Part shown: positions 26,082 through 33,296 of the stretch, in pieces
Layout: every line of letters starts with the position of its first letter
Numbering within the stretch: position 1 is the first letter of the stretch
Assembly: GCA_003142535.1 (NCBI GenBank)
Contig: PLMQ01000015.1
Location: forward strand, 1-40,483
DNA from: Syntrophaceae bacterium
GTDB taxonomy: Bacteria; Desulfobacterota; Syntrophia; Syntrophales; Smithellaceae
DNA length: 40,483 bases
Reading direction: 5' to 3'
Program-made: the position numbers and the translations under genes
The notes under the pieces: model-generated
What the model was told of the DNA's origin: nothing
The model's input: only the letters and a program-made list of their open reading frames with translations
Database searches by the model: none

Positions 26082-27779
26082 CTAAATATTTTCAGGCTTA
26101 TTAGCATAAATATCGCGGTTATGCAAAGCATGAGGATTGGCCAAATCCGCCAGTAAAAACTCTATTTTCTCCGTTAATCCGATAAGAGTCGCCTTGTCCA
26201 GAGCGGAAATGATAAGCGCGCCAAAGCGCAAAGAGAGTGCCGATAATAATGCTTTATCCGCAAAGCGGTCAGCCTTATTGAAAATCAAGATGGTTGGTTT
26301 ATCTTTAATTTCCAGCTCTTCCAGAATTTTATCTACCGCCGCGATGTGGTTTTCAAACTCGCTGTTGCCGATGTCAATTACATGCAGCAAAATATCGGCC
26401 TGGCCCAGTTCATCGAGTGTTGCCCTAAAAGCGGTAAACAATTCAGCAGGCAGGTTACGGATAAATCCGACTGTATCGGTGATAATTGCCTCGGTATCGC
26501 GGGGAAAGCGAAGCCTCGCACTTTTTGTATCCAGCGTGGCAAATAGTTTATCTTCCACCAAAACTGAGCTTTGAGTCAGAGTGTTAATCAGAGTGGATTT
26601 TCCGGCATTGGTATAGCCGACGATGGAAATTACCGGCACGCCGGTTCTTTCTCTTTTGCTGCGTCGCTGCTGGCGGGATTTGGTTATGGCTTTTATATCC
26701 TTTTGCAGGCGGTGGATGCGTTCGCGGATGCGGCGGCGATCTATTTCCAGTTTTGTTTCGCCGGGTCCGATACCGCCGATTCCGCCGGCAAGGCGCGAAA
26801 GTGATGTGTCCCCGTGCATCAACCGCGGCAGTAAATATTTCAACTGCGCCAGTTCCACCTGAATTTTTCCTTCTCGGCTGTGCGCGCGCCTCGCAAAAAT
26901 ATCGAGGATTACCTGGGTGCGGTCGAGTATTTTTAAGCCGGTAAAATCAGTTATCGAACGCACCTGTGCCGGAGTCAGTTCATGATCGAAGATGAGCAGG
27001 TTAGCGCCGATCTGGGTCGCGCGCAGGCTGATGTCTGATAATTTGCCTTTGCCTACCATGAATTTGGGGTCAGGCTGCGGACGGTATTGAACAACAGCAT
27101 CAAAAACTTCGACACCGCATGTTAGTGCCAGATGGGCTAGTTCATTAAGCGAAGTTTCGGCATCAGCCAGAGGGTTTCCCTCCACGCGCAGCAGGATTGC
27201 TTTTTCCGCCGCGTCAATCAGGCGTATTTTCTGCTTTTTGGCAAATTCATCTTCCAGCGCCGCAATAAATGCTGTAAAATTTAGACTTAGTTGCACCAAT
27301 GCCTGAGGCGGCATGATTGACCAGTAATCACCGGAGGGGTTTTCCGGTAGAAGATGCGCTAAGTAGAGCCTTCCCGGTGTGCCATCAGCGCGGACTTCCA
27401 GCGCACCGATCAGGTCCAGACGCAGGTGCGATAAATCGGTTAAATCCTCGCCGGATAACTCTTCGCCGTTGAGGTGCGTGTGCAGAAGCCGCAGCCCTTT
27501 GAAGCGCGCTGAAGATGAACGAAATCCCTCCAGGCTGGGAATGAAGATACTTTTATGATCGCCGATAATAACGGTATTGATTTCGCCGCGACGGCTGATT
27601 AGAAGGCCGATTTGCCGGTTGATATCACGCGATTGTTGGCACACTTGTGCGGCCAGTTCGGCGGTGATAATATTTTCCGGCGCAATACCCCGGCGATAGA
27701 GCCGCTCCAGTTGTCGAATTTGCAGGGCGCTCAGCCCAGCGGTATTTCCGGATATTTTGTTGATATTTGGTTCCTCCAT
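26082..27779 (-). CDS. hflX: Ribosome-associated GTPase HflX (long form)
   Basis: A 565-residue TRAFAC GTPase. The N-terminal HflX domains include FDAVVQYRPQPDPKFMVGKGKL, LLIFDHELTPAQVRSI and the LLPRLMHG / IGGIGPGETKLEIDRRRI segment. The GTPase domain has G1 GYTNAGKST, G3 DTVGFIRNLP and G4 NKAD. A Lys/Arg-rich coiled region (KSRQQRRSKRERTG) precedes it. About 150 extra residues at the N-terminus (LRLLHTHLNGEELSGEDLTDL region) mark the long form. HflX splits stalled 70S ribosomes under stress. The start at 27779 has no clear Shine-Dalgarno sequence. The four-helix-bundle gene ends only 26 bp upstream, with repeat C3 between them. Confidence 0.93.
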   Translation of the reverse strand: MEEPNINKISGNTAGLSALQIRQLERLYRRGIAPENIITAELAAQVCQQSRDINRQIGLLISRRGEINTVIIGDHKSIFIPSLEGFRSSSARFKGLRLLHTHLNGEELSGEDLTDLSHLRLDLIGALEVRADGTPGRLYLAHLLPENPSGDYWSIMPPQALVQLSLNFTAFIAALEDEFAKKQKIRLIDAAEKAILLRVEGNPLADAETSLNELAHLALTCGVEVFDAVVQYRPQPDPKFMVGKGKLSDISLRATQIGANLLIFDHELTPAQVRSITDFTGLKILDRTQVILDIFARRAHSREGKIQVELAQLKYLLPRLMHGDTSLSRLAGGIGGIGPGETKLEIDRRRIRERIHRLQKDIKAITKSRQQRRSKRERTGVPVISIVGYTNAGKSTLINTLTQSSVLVEDKLFATLDTKSARLRFPRDTEAIITDTVGFIRNLPAELFTAFRATLDELGQADILLHVIDIGNSEFENHIAAVDKILEELEIKDKPTILIFNKADRFADKALLSALSLRFGALIISALDKATLIGLTEKIEFLLADLANPHALHNRDIYANKPENI

Positions 27780-27787
27780 TTGGTTGA

Positions 27788-27808
27788 AGACTGAAGGCTG
27801 AGGGCTTA
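27788..27808 (-). repeat. Family C repeat C3 (single arm)
   Basis: On the minus strand TAAGCCCTCAGCCTTCAGTC: the TAA that closes the extended frame of the four-helix-bundle gene is the first part of the repeat. The arm is in the opposite orientation to C2 and C4 and lies in the 26-bp space before hflX. Confidence 0.6.
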
Positions 27809-28165
27809 TCGTTCGTTACGCAATGCCCGGATCAAAGTATTCAATACCTTCTTGGTTTTGACTATTTTTGATTCGATTAGTGACGAATCTTGGTTACGCA
27901 GGAATCCTCAGCGTTGCGACAAATTTAGCTGGTAATGAAGCTCGCGCAACGATCCGAAAGTTATATTGAGAAATCGAACATAATCTGCCTGGCTATCACG
28001 CGCACAACCTTCCACTATGTTGGGTGGGACAGAAACTGCCGCCCGCCTCATTTGCGAAGTTAGCCCAAATAATTCTTCTTTCGGAAACCCTGTGGTCACC
28101 TGATATACCAAAACGGCGATCTCGTCAGCCATCTCAAATGCCCGCAGCTTTTTATGATCACGCAT
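27806..28165 (-). pseudogene. Four-helix-bundle (23S rRNA IVS / S23-type) protein with in-frame TGA
   Basis: The start MRDHKKLRAFEMADEIAVL and the core RRAAVSVPPNIVEGCARDS match the four-helix-bundle family named after proteins encoded in 23S rRNA intervening sequences. Their biochemical role is not established. The frame stops at TGA 27908-27910 after LHYQLNLSQR (85 residues). It continues in frame as GFLRNQDSSLIESKIVKTKK and VLNTLIRALRNER to TAA 27806-27808. That tail fits the missing fourth helix, and the whole frame has the family's usual length (about 119). So it is a nonsense-mutated copy, or a sequencing error, or a truncated protein. Its GGAG ribosome-binding candidate comes from the edge of repeat A4. 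It lies upstream of hflX on the same strand. Confidence 0.75.
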
Positions 28166-28169
28166 TATT

Positions 28170-28391
28170 GTTGAAACTCCTATTCCGAAAGCAAAGCGTA
28201 TAACCTAACCACCGGAAGGTGGCGAGAGGTCACAAGTCGGAATAGGTAAGTTGTAATGAGACCCAAACTTTAGAAACAAAGTGCGCTGAAGTTTGCCGGT
28301 CGAATTATCCCGCGCAGCGGAGGGTATAATACCCCGCAGCGAGCTCGCGGAATGAGTTTTTAAAGCTTGCTTTGGGGTTCATACCTGTGAT
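28170..28391 (+). repeat. Family A palindromic repeat, copy A4 with nested module D
   Basis: It starts GTTGAAACTCCTATTCCG and ends TTCATACCTGTGAT. The left stem (CCTATTCCG/CGGAATAGG) is split by a module D insertion at about 28196-28237 that itself carries a CCACC-GGAA-GGTGG hairpin. Further sequence (28245-28295) precedes TCGAATTATCCCGCGCAGCG and GGGTATAATACCCCGCAGCGAG. This makes it 222 bp against 134 bp for the clean copies. It fills the gap between the FmdB and four-helix-bundle genes. Confidence 0.85.
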
Positions 28392-28407
28392 TTCTCCGGA
28401 ATTGCCT

Positions 28408-28436
28408 TCCACCTTTAGTCCTCAGCCTTCAGTCTA
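28408..28436 (-). repeat. Family C repeat C4, containing the FmdB stop codon
   Basis: On the minus strand TAGACTGAAGGCTGAGGACT; the leading TAG is the stop codon of the zinc-ribbon gene. Confidence 0.7.
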
Positions 28437-28637
28437 CTTAAATTTACGCGGACTGACTTTTCTTTCCATTCTATCTAAAAAAGTGGACCAGGTGTTTGTC
28501 CGAAAACTGGAGACCAGTTTTTTAGGGGAACGCTCAGAGCAACGCGGGCAGGCAAGCCCGGCGTAGTCTTCGTCAACCTTGAGCAAACACTCAAACACCT
28601 TCTGACACTTGCGGCATTGAAATTCGTATATCGGCAT
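28434..28637 (-). CDS. FmdB-family zinc ribbon protein
   Basis: A 67-residue protein starting MPIYEFQCRKC, the hallmark of the FmdB/CxxC zinc-ribbon family. Two CxxC pairs, Cys8/Cys11 and Cys30/Cys33, would bind one zinc. The C-terminal half (SSFRTNTWSTFLDRMERKVS) is polar and family-typical in being variable. The function is not established; members are often described as putative regulatory proteins. ATG 28637 was chosen over TTG 28646 because it matches the family start and has GGA 6 bases upstream. Its stop codon belongs to repeat C4. Confidence 0.88.
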   Translation of the reverse strand: MPIYEFQCRKCQKVFECLLKVDEDYAGLACPRCSERSPKKLVSSFRTNTWSTFLDRMERKVSPRKFK

Positions 28638-28683
28638 AATTTCCAATTATAATTATCATATGGGGATGGGTAAAGTCAAAAGA

Positions 28684-28727
28684 TCCTGTGACCTCTCGTC
28701 ACCTCTAGGTGGTCAGGTTATCAGGTT
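28684..28727. repeat. Degenerate module D cluster
   Basis: TGTGACCTCTCGTCACCTC followed by TAGGTGGTCAGGTTATCAGG resembles, in reverse, the AACC/GGTGG/GGTCAC pieces of modules in A4 and at 30583-30690. It lies between the FmdB gene and the porin terminator. Confidence 0.5.
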
Positions 28728-28732
28728 AAAAA

Positions 28733-28761
28733 ATCCCCGGAAGGTTAGATCTTCCGGGGAT
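28733..28761 (-). terminator. Rho-independent terminator of the porin gene
   Basis: On the minus strand ATCCCCGGAAG and CTTCCGGGGAT form a perfect 11-bp stem with a 7-base loop, followed by TTTTT. It lies 38 bp after the porin stop codon. Confidence 0.92.
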
Positions 28762-28799
28762 GGAATTGAACACTAAACGATTTTACGACTATCCGGCTC

Positions 28800-30161
28800 T
28801 TAGAAGGTCAAAGTCAGTTTGTTGATGATCATGAAATCATCCCTTACAGCAGAACCTTGATCTAATCCCTTGTAATAGTCGCCGACGAACCAGTAAGCGC
28901 CGCCCAGCATATAGGATAGGTTGTTGGTGATTTTGTAGGTTCCGACCAAATCAATTTCCCAGCCGTAGCTGCTGCCAAGAGTAGTAACGGGTTTCTTATC
29001 GACGGTGGCGTAAGTAACGGTGGCATAAATGTCCAGTGGCGGAATGGGTTTGACGCCGACTTTGCCCTGATAGAACCAGGCATTGGTTACGCCAAAGGCA
29101 TTATTAGTAGTGCCGTTACCATAGATGGCGCCGATCCATTTGTAGCGATCATTATAGTTCCACATGATCAAGCAGGGATCCCAATCACGGCCGCCGGAAA
29201 GGGCGCCGCCTTCCATCTTATCGGTGGTATTGGGGTCATCACCGGCAACATAGGCGATGGTGCCGCCGAAATAAACCGGCCCCAATGTTACTAATGCATC
29301 AATCCAGCCTTCTATGTTGTCCAATTTGACATCTCTACCGAGTGCGGAGTCATATGCAGAAGGATATTTGCCCCAGACATAATCAATTTCGGCCTGAATT
29401 GCAACCGGTCCGATTTGCACTTTGGCATAGGGCAGAAGTCCATAGAAGCTGCCGACAGCACTGTTAGATTCGATAGATGATCTGGTATATGCATAACGCC
29501 AATAACCGCCCAGAATTCCAACTTGTCCGCCTTTCCACATATAGATAACACCGGCAGCATATTTGTCGTTATCCAGATCGGATTGAGCTATTGTGGGGTT
29601 CTGGGTGTTGTAGCTGGTATCCTGCAGTTTTACTGCAGCGGCCAGAGCCATGATGGGACCGAAAGTGCCGATCCAGATGATTCTGGGGTTGACGTACGTG
29701 GTATCGCCGAATATTGTTCCCCAGGGGCCGTCATCCTGATAACCTACGCGGAACGTGCCGATCGGAGAGTCATAAGAAATGTATGCCCAATCGAAAGCGA
29801 TATTTTCATTTTCCGCTGTAGTTCCCCCAGACATTGAAGAACCAAGGCCACCAGTGTCAGCAAGTGTTGCTGACGGAGCAGTTCTGGCAGAGCCCCATAC
29901 TCTTTCCATAGCATCGAAGCGGGTGACTACTTTAACGCCCGGAGCAGCGATGAAGTCTGTCCGTAAGCGCAGTCTCTGATAGAAAAACGCTGTGCTGAAA
30001 GCTTTGGATGCTGAACCGGGGTCTTTATTCAAACCCACTCTGTCCAGATAAACACCGGCTTCATATATAGAGCCGGAGAACTGTACATCGACCGCGAAGG
30101 CCGATGCACTGAAGGCCATAATCAGCCCCAGTGACAACAAAACTAACCAAAATCTCTTCAT
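28800..30161 (-). CDS. Outer-membrane beta-barrel protein (porin-like)
   Basis: 453 residues from ATG 30161, which has AGGAGG 6 bases upstream; the open frame continues to 30233 but that extension is not needed. The N-terminus MKRFWLVLLSLGLIMAFS followed by ASAFA is a typical signal peptide. The mature part has no cysteine-rich or long hydrophobic segment. It shows alternating aromatic/polar strands such as FFYQRLRLRTDF, IAFDWAYISYDSPIGTFRVGYQD and VGVKPIPPLDIYATVTYAT. It ends in LTLTF, a terminal Phe signal for outer-membrane assembly. It probably forms a channel for small solutes; specificity is unknown. It is alone in its unit, with its own terminator and candidate promoter. Confidence 0.82.
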   Translation of the reverse strand: MKRFWLVLLSLGLIMAFSASAFAVDVQFSGSIYEAGVYLDRVGLNKDPGSASKAFSTAFFYQRLRLRTDFIAAPGVKVVTRFDAMERVWGSARTAPSATLADTGGLGSSMSGGTTAENENIAFDWAYISYDSPIGTFRVGYQDDGPWGTIFGDTTYVNPRIIWIGTFGPIMALAAAVKLQDTSYNTQNPTIAQSDLDNDKYAAGVIYMWKGGQVGILGGYWRYAYTRSSIESNSAVGSFYGLLPYAKVQIGPVAIQAEIDYVWGKYPSAYDSALGRDVKLDNIEGWIDALVTLGPVYFGGTIAYVAGDDPNTTDKMEGGALSGGRDWDPCLIMWNYNDRYKWIGAIYGNGTTNNAFGVTNAWFYQGKVGVKPIPPLDIYATVTYATVDKKPVTTLGSSYGWEIDLVGTYKITNNLSYMLGGAYWFVGDYYKGLDQGSAVRDDFMIINKLTLTF

Positions 30162-30294
30162 TTGTAAACCTCCTGAAATGTTTGGTTTAAACTTACGGTC
30201 TTTAAAAAACGGGCATTCTTTAAAGGCCACCATTTACAATGCTGCTGACAAAAACATATCTAACATGTTCTTACCCGCAGGATAAACTGCTCGA

Positions 30295-30323
30295 AAACTA
30301 ACACCTGCTCCGGAGCTTGTCAA
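30295..30323 (-). promoter_or_regulatory. Candidate promoter of the porin gene
   Basis: On the minus strand TTGACA (30323-30318), a 17-bp spacer containing the palindrome GCTCCGGAGC (30307-30316), then TAGTTT (30300-30295), about 135 bp before the porin ATG. The palindrome in the spacer could be a regulator site. Confidence 0.35.
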
Positions 30324-30533
30324 GATATTTTTCAGCCGTGCGAGCGATAAATTCGCCTTCGTGGTCAATAGTTTTAGCAATACCTATGCCTCATAATAAT
30401 AAATAGTTGGCAAAATTAGTTTAATTATTTAATATCAAACGATTATTAGTTTTGGTCTTGATAATAACTTAAAGCAAAATGCTATCTTTAAATAGTTATT
30501 TGGTGTGGCTATAGCAACACACTCTTGATAATT
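30324..30533. other. AT-rich intergenic stretch
   Basis: Part of the 875-bp gap between the divergent porin and acs genes. It is AT-rich with many short TTAATT/AATAATAA runs. I see no gene, RNA structure or clear site in it. Confidence 0.4.
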
Positions 30534-30722
30534 TCATACCATTTTGCTTTCTTTGACTAACTTTGTTGGCAGAAACTGCCCGGCGTATAACCTAAAGGTC
30601 ACGAGTAACCTAATCACCTAATAAACTAACCACCTAAAGGTGGCAAGAGGTGACAAGAGGTCACGAGTAACTTAAAGGTCACAAGTCGGAATTGCGCTAC
30701 GCTTTCGGAATTGGAGTTTCAC
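30534..30722. repeat. Composite repeat: family B half (B3), module D cluster, family A arm (A5)
   Basis: 30534-30570 matches the first 37 bp of family B, including AACTTTGTTGGC. From 30583 comes module D (TATAACCTAAAGGTCAC), then a run of related pieces with CCACC-TAAA-GGTGG and repeated AAGAGGT(G/C)AC to about 30685. From 30684 to 30722 an inverted family A end follows: CGGAATTGCGCTACG through GGAATTGGAGTTTCAC. It looks like a mosaic of three repeat types. Confidence 0.75.
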
Positions 30723-30800
30723 GAATAAATTGGAAAATAAAAATTGAGAAACAAGAAATTATATAACAAAATTAAGGCCATTGCTCTTCTTAAATATTTC

Positions 30801-30829
30801 TTGACATCAACGGGATATTAAGGTAGTTC
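30801..30829 (+). promoter_or_regulatory. Candidate promoter of acs
   Basis: TTGACA at 30801-30806, a 17-bp spacer, and TAGTTC at 30824-30829, about 210 bp before the acs start. The -10 box is poor, but the layout mirrors the porin candidate (TTGACA, 17 bp, TAGTTT). Confidence 0.33.
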
Positions 30830-30983
30830 AGGGCGCGGGGAGAATGTGACTAGCGGTCAAATAGTGACCTTTGTTCAAGAACTCAATAAGTATCAGTGGA
30901 AGATTTTTCACAGGCAATAATGAAGCGGGTTCTTAATTAAGCAATGCTTCACTGTTGAAAGATTGTGCTACTTCGCGATAAAA

Positions 30984-31000
30984 AACGTTATCTGAACGTT
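30984..31000. promoter_or_regulatory. Possible operator: paired AACGTT palindromes before acs
   Basis: Two AACGTT hexamers (30984-30989 and 30995-31000) are spaced 11 bp centre to centre, one helical turn, and lie 37 bp upstream of the acs start codon. The spacing suggests a dimer-pair binding site; no regulator is identified. Confidence 0.3.
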
Positions 31001-31036
31001 TAAATCATATAAATAAAAAAGGGAGGTATGATTAAC

Positions 31037-33007
31037 ATGGCGGATGTAAATGTTCAACTAAAGGAAGTCTATCCGGTACCGGAAAAAGTAAAAAAGACGG
31101 CCTTTGTCAGTGGCAGAGCAGCTTATGATAAGCTGTGGAAAAGATCCATCGAGGAACCCGAAGCTTTTTGGGGGGAAATAGCGGGTGAATATGTCGAGTG
31201 GTTCAAGAAATGGGATAAGGTTATTGATTATAACTTTAACGTGAAAAAAGGCCCCATTTATGTAAAATTCTTTGATGGTGGCAAACTCAATGTATCTTAT
31301 AACTGCTTGGATAAACAGTTAAAAACACGCGGCGACAAGGTTGCCATCCAATGGGAAGGCAACGAACCCGGCGAACAAAAATCTTTTACTTACAAGCAGC
31401 TGCATCAGGAAGTCTGCAAGTTTGCCAACGTTCTGAAAGCCAATGGCATTAAAAAAGGCGACCGTGTTTGTCTTTACATGCCGATGGTTCCGGAACTGGC
31501 CATTGCCATGCTGGCCTGCACCCGCATCGGCGCCATTCACAACATCGTCTTCGGCGGTTTCAGTTCGGACGCTTTGCGCGACAGAATTCAGGATTCCACA
31601 TCCAAGCTGGTTGTGGTCTGTGACGGAATTTTCCGCGGCGCCAAAGCCGTGCCGCAAAAAGCAAGCGCCGATGAAGCGCTGAAAACCTGTCCCTCAGTTA
31701 AAACCTTAATAGTAGTTAAAAGAGTCGGCGACAAAATCAAGTGTGACTGGAATGCCGGACGCGACAAATGGTGGCACGAAGAAATGGCGAAAGTTGACGC
31801 CAAATGCGAACCCGAATGGATGGACGCAGAAGATCCTCTTTTTATTCTTTACACTTCCGGTTCCACCGGCAAACCCAAAGGCGTTATGCATACCACTGGC
31901 GGCTATCTCGTCTTTGTCGCTTATACCCATAAAATGATATTTGATTATCATGAAAATGATATTTACTGGTGCACGGCCGATATCGGCTGGGTAACCGGCC
32001 ACAGCTACATTGTTTACGGACCCCTTTGCAATGGCGCCACCTCGATTATGTTTGAAGGCGTTCCCAATTATCCGACTTACAGCCGTTTCTGGCAGGTTGT
32101 GGAAAAATACAAGGTAACTATTTTCTATACCGCTCCGACCGCCATCCGCGCCATTGCCAAAGAAGGTAACGACTGGGTGAAAAAAGCCAATATCTCCTCT
32201 CTGCGCATTCTGGGAACAGTGGGCGAACCCATTAACCCGGAAGCATGGAACTGGTATTACAATGTCATCGGCCGCGGCGAATGCCCCATTGTGGACACCT
32301 GGTGGCAGACCGAAACCGGCGGCATCCTGATTACACCGCTGCCCGGCGCCATTGATATTAAACCGGGCATGGCGACACTGCCCTTCATGGGCGTGGAGCC
32401 CGTGCTGGTGGACGATGAAGGAAAAGAGTTTACCGCAACAGTAGCCAGCGGCGCGCTGTGCATCAAACGTCCCTGGCCGGGAATTATGAGGGGCGTTTAC
32501 GGCAATCCCAAGAGATTCCAGGAAACTTACTTTGAGCAGTTCCCCGGATACTATGTAGCCGGTGACGGCGCGAGGCGCGATAAAGACGGCTATTATCAAA
32601 TCACTGGACGTATTGACGATGTTATCAATGTTTCCGGTCACCGCATGGGAACAGCCGAAGTCGAAAGCGCGCTGGTTGCCCATAAGTCGGTTGCGGAAGC
32701 GGCAGTTGTCGGTTTCCCCCATGACATCAAGGGACAGGGCATTTACGCTTATGTAACTCTGAAAACCGGTGTCGCCAAATCCGATGATTTGAAAAAAGAG
32801 CTCGTGGCGCACGTGCGCACCTTAATCGGCCCGATTGCCACACCGGATAAGATTCAGTGGGCGGATGCTCTGCCGAAAACACGCAGCGGCAAGATCATGC
32901 GCCGCATTCTGAAGAAAGTTGCCGCCAATGATCTCGGTGCGCTGGGTGATACCAGCACCCTGGCTGATCCCACGGTAGTAGATGACATCGTAAAGAACAG
33001 GGTATAA
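31037..33007 (+). CDS. acs: Acetyl-CoA synthetase (AMP-forming)
   Basis: 656 residues from ATG 31037, preferred over ATG 31028 because GGGAGG (31021-31026) is then about 10 rather than 1 base away. It belongs to the ANL superfamily and interconverts acetate + ATP + CoA with acetyl-CoA + AMP + PPi. Motifs: P-loop [31 protein letters not shown] with the Trp that limits the acyl pocket to acetate/propionate, [28 protein letters not shown], and [14 protein letters not shown] with the acetylatable Lys at about residue 619. In Syntrophus a related enzyme has been reported to run in the ATP-forming direction. The same role here is inference. A terminator follows directly; the gene stands alone. Confidence 0.95.
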   Translation: MADVNVQLKEVYPVPEKVKKTAFVSGRAAYDKLWKRSIEEPEAFWGEIAGEYVEWFKKWDKVIDYNFNVKKGPIYVKFFDGGKLNVSYNCLDKQLKTRGDKVAIQWEGNEPGEQKSFTYKQLHQEVCKFANVLKANGIKKGDRVCLYMPMVPELAIAMLACTRIGAIHNIVFGGFSSDALRDRIQDSTSKLVVVCDGIFRGAKAVPQKASADEALKTCPSVKTLIVVKRVGDKIKCDWNAGRDKWWHEEMAKVDAKCEPEWMDAEDPLFILYTSGSTGKPKGVMHTTGGYLVFVAYTHKMIFDYHENDIYWCTADIGWVTGHSYIVYGPLCNGATSIMFEGVPNYPTYSRFWQVVEKYKVTIFYTAPTAIRAIAKEGNDWVKKANISSLRILGTVGEPINPEAWNWYYNVIGRGECPIVDTWWQTETGGILITPLPGAIDIKPGMATLPFMGVEPVLVDDEGKEFTATVASGALCIKRPWPGIMRGVYGNPKRFQETYFEQFPGYYVAGDGARRDKDGYYQITGRIDDVINVSGHRMGTAEVESALVAHKSVAEAAVVGFPHDIKGQGIYAYVTLKTGVAKSDDLKKELVAHVRTLIGPIATPDKIQWADALPKTRSGKIMRRILKKVAANDLGALGDTSTLADPTVVDDIVKNRV

Positions 33008-33011
33008 ACTG

Positions 33012-33050
33012 AAAGCCCGATTCTCCTGAAACCAGGGGATCGGGCTTTTT
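33012..33050 (+). terminator. Rho-independent terminator of acs
   Basis: AAAGCCCGAT (33012-33021) pairs with ATCGGGCTTT (33039-33048). An inner stem CTCCTG/CAGGGG extends it, and T residues follow. It starts 5 bp after the acs stop. Confidence 0.93.
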
Positions 33051-33054
33051 CATT

Positions 33055-33188
33055 GTGAAACTCCCATTCTGAAAGCGCAGCGTAGCGGAATGGGTAAGTT
33101 GAACAATCCTGCGCAGCATAGGGTATAATACCCCGCAGCGAGTTCGCGAATAGTTTCCAAAGCTTGCTTTGGTGTTCATACCCGCGAT
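33055..33188 (-). repeat. Family A palindromic repeat, copy A6 (134 bp)
   Basis: The cleanest intergenic copy, from GTGAAACTCCCATTCTG to TTCATACCCGCGAT. It has the same length as A3 with no gaps. Its minus strand has an open frame reading GMNTKASFGNY then RRIVQLTHSATLRFQNGSFT. It begins 5 bp after the acs terminator. The rest of the gap to etfB (33189-33296) holds only the etfB leader. Confidence 0.9.
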
Positions 33189-33296
33189 AAGTGTGCAACA
33201 GGAGATAAATTTAAGACAGGATCTGTTAAAAAGAGAAGGCGCTAAAGCTCTGAAAAAGAATGCTGAAGTGTACAAAAAGATAAGGAGGTTGAGACT

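Noticed and set aside
28372-28566. Plus-strand open frame of 64 codons over repeat A4 and the FmdB gene
   Set aside because: It is antisense to the zinc-ribbon gene and starts inside a repeat; no support.
30162-30233. 24-residue N-terminal extension of the porin
   Set aside because: The extension precedes a complete signal peptide, and ATG 30161 has an ideal AGGAGG.
30583-30690. CRISPR-like array
   Set aside because: The repeated pieces are short, irregular and palindromic, with no constant spacer length and no cas genes.
31706-32812. Long open frame (368 codons) on the minus strand inside acs
   Set aside because: It lies fully antisense to a clearly conserved enzyme, matches no protein pattern, and such frames arise from the codon bias of the plus-strand gene.
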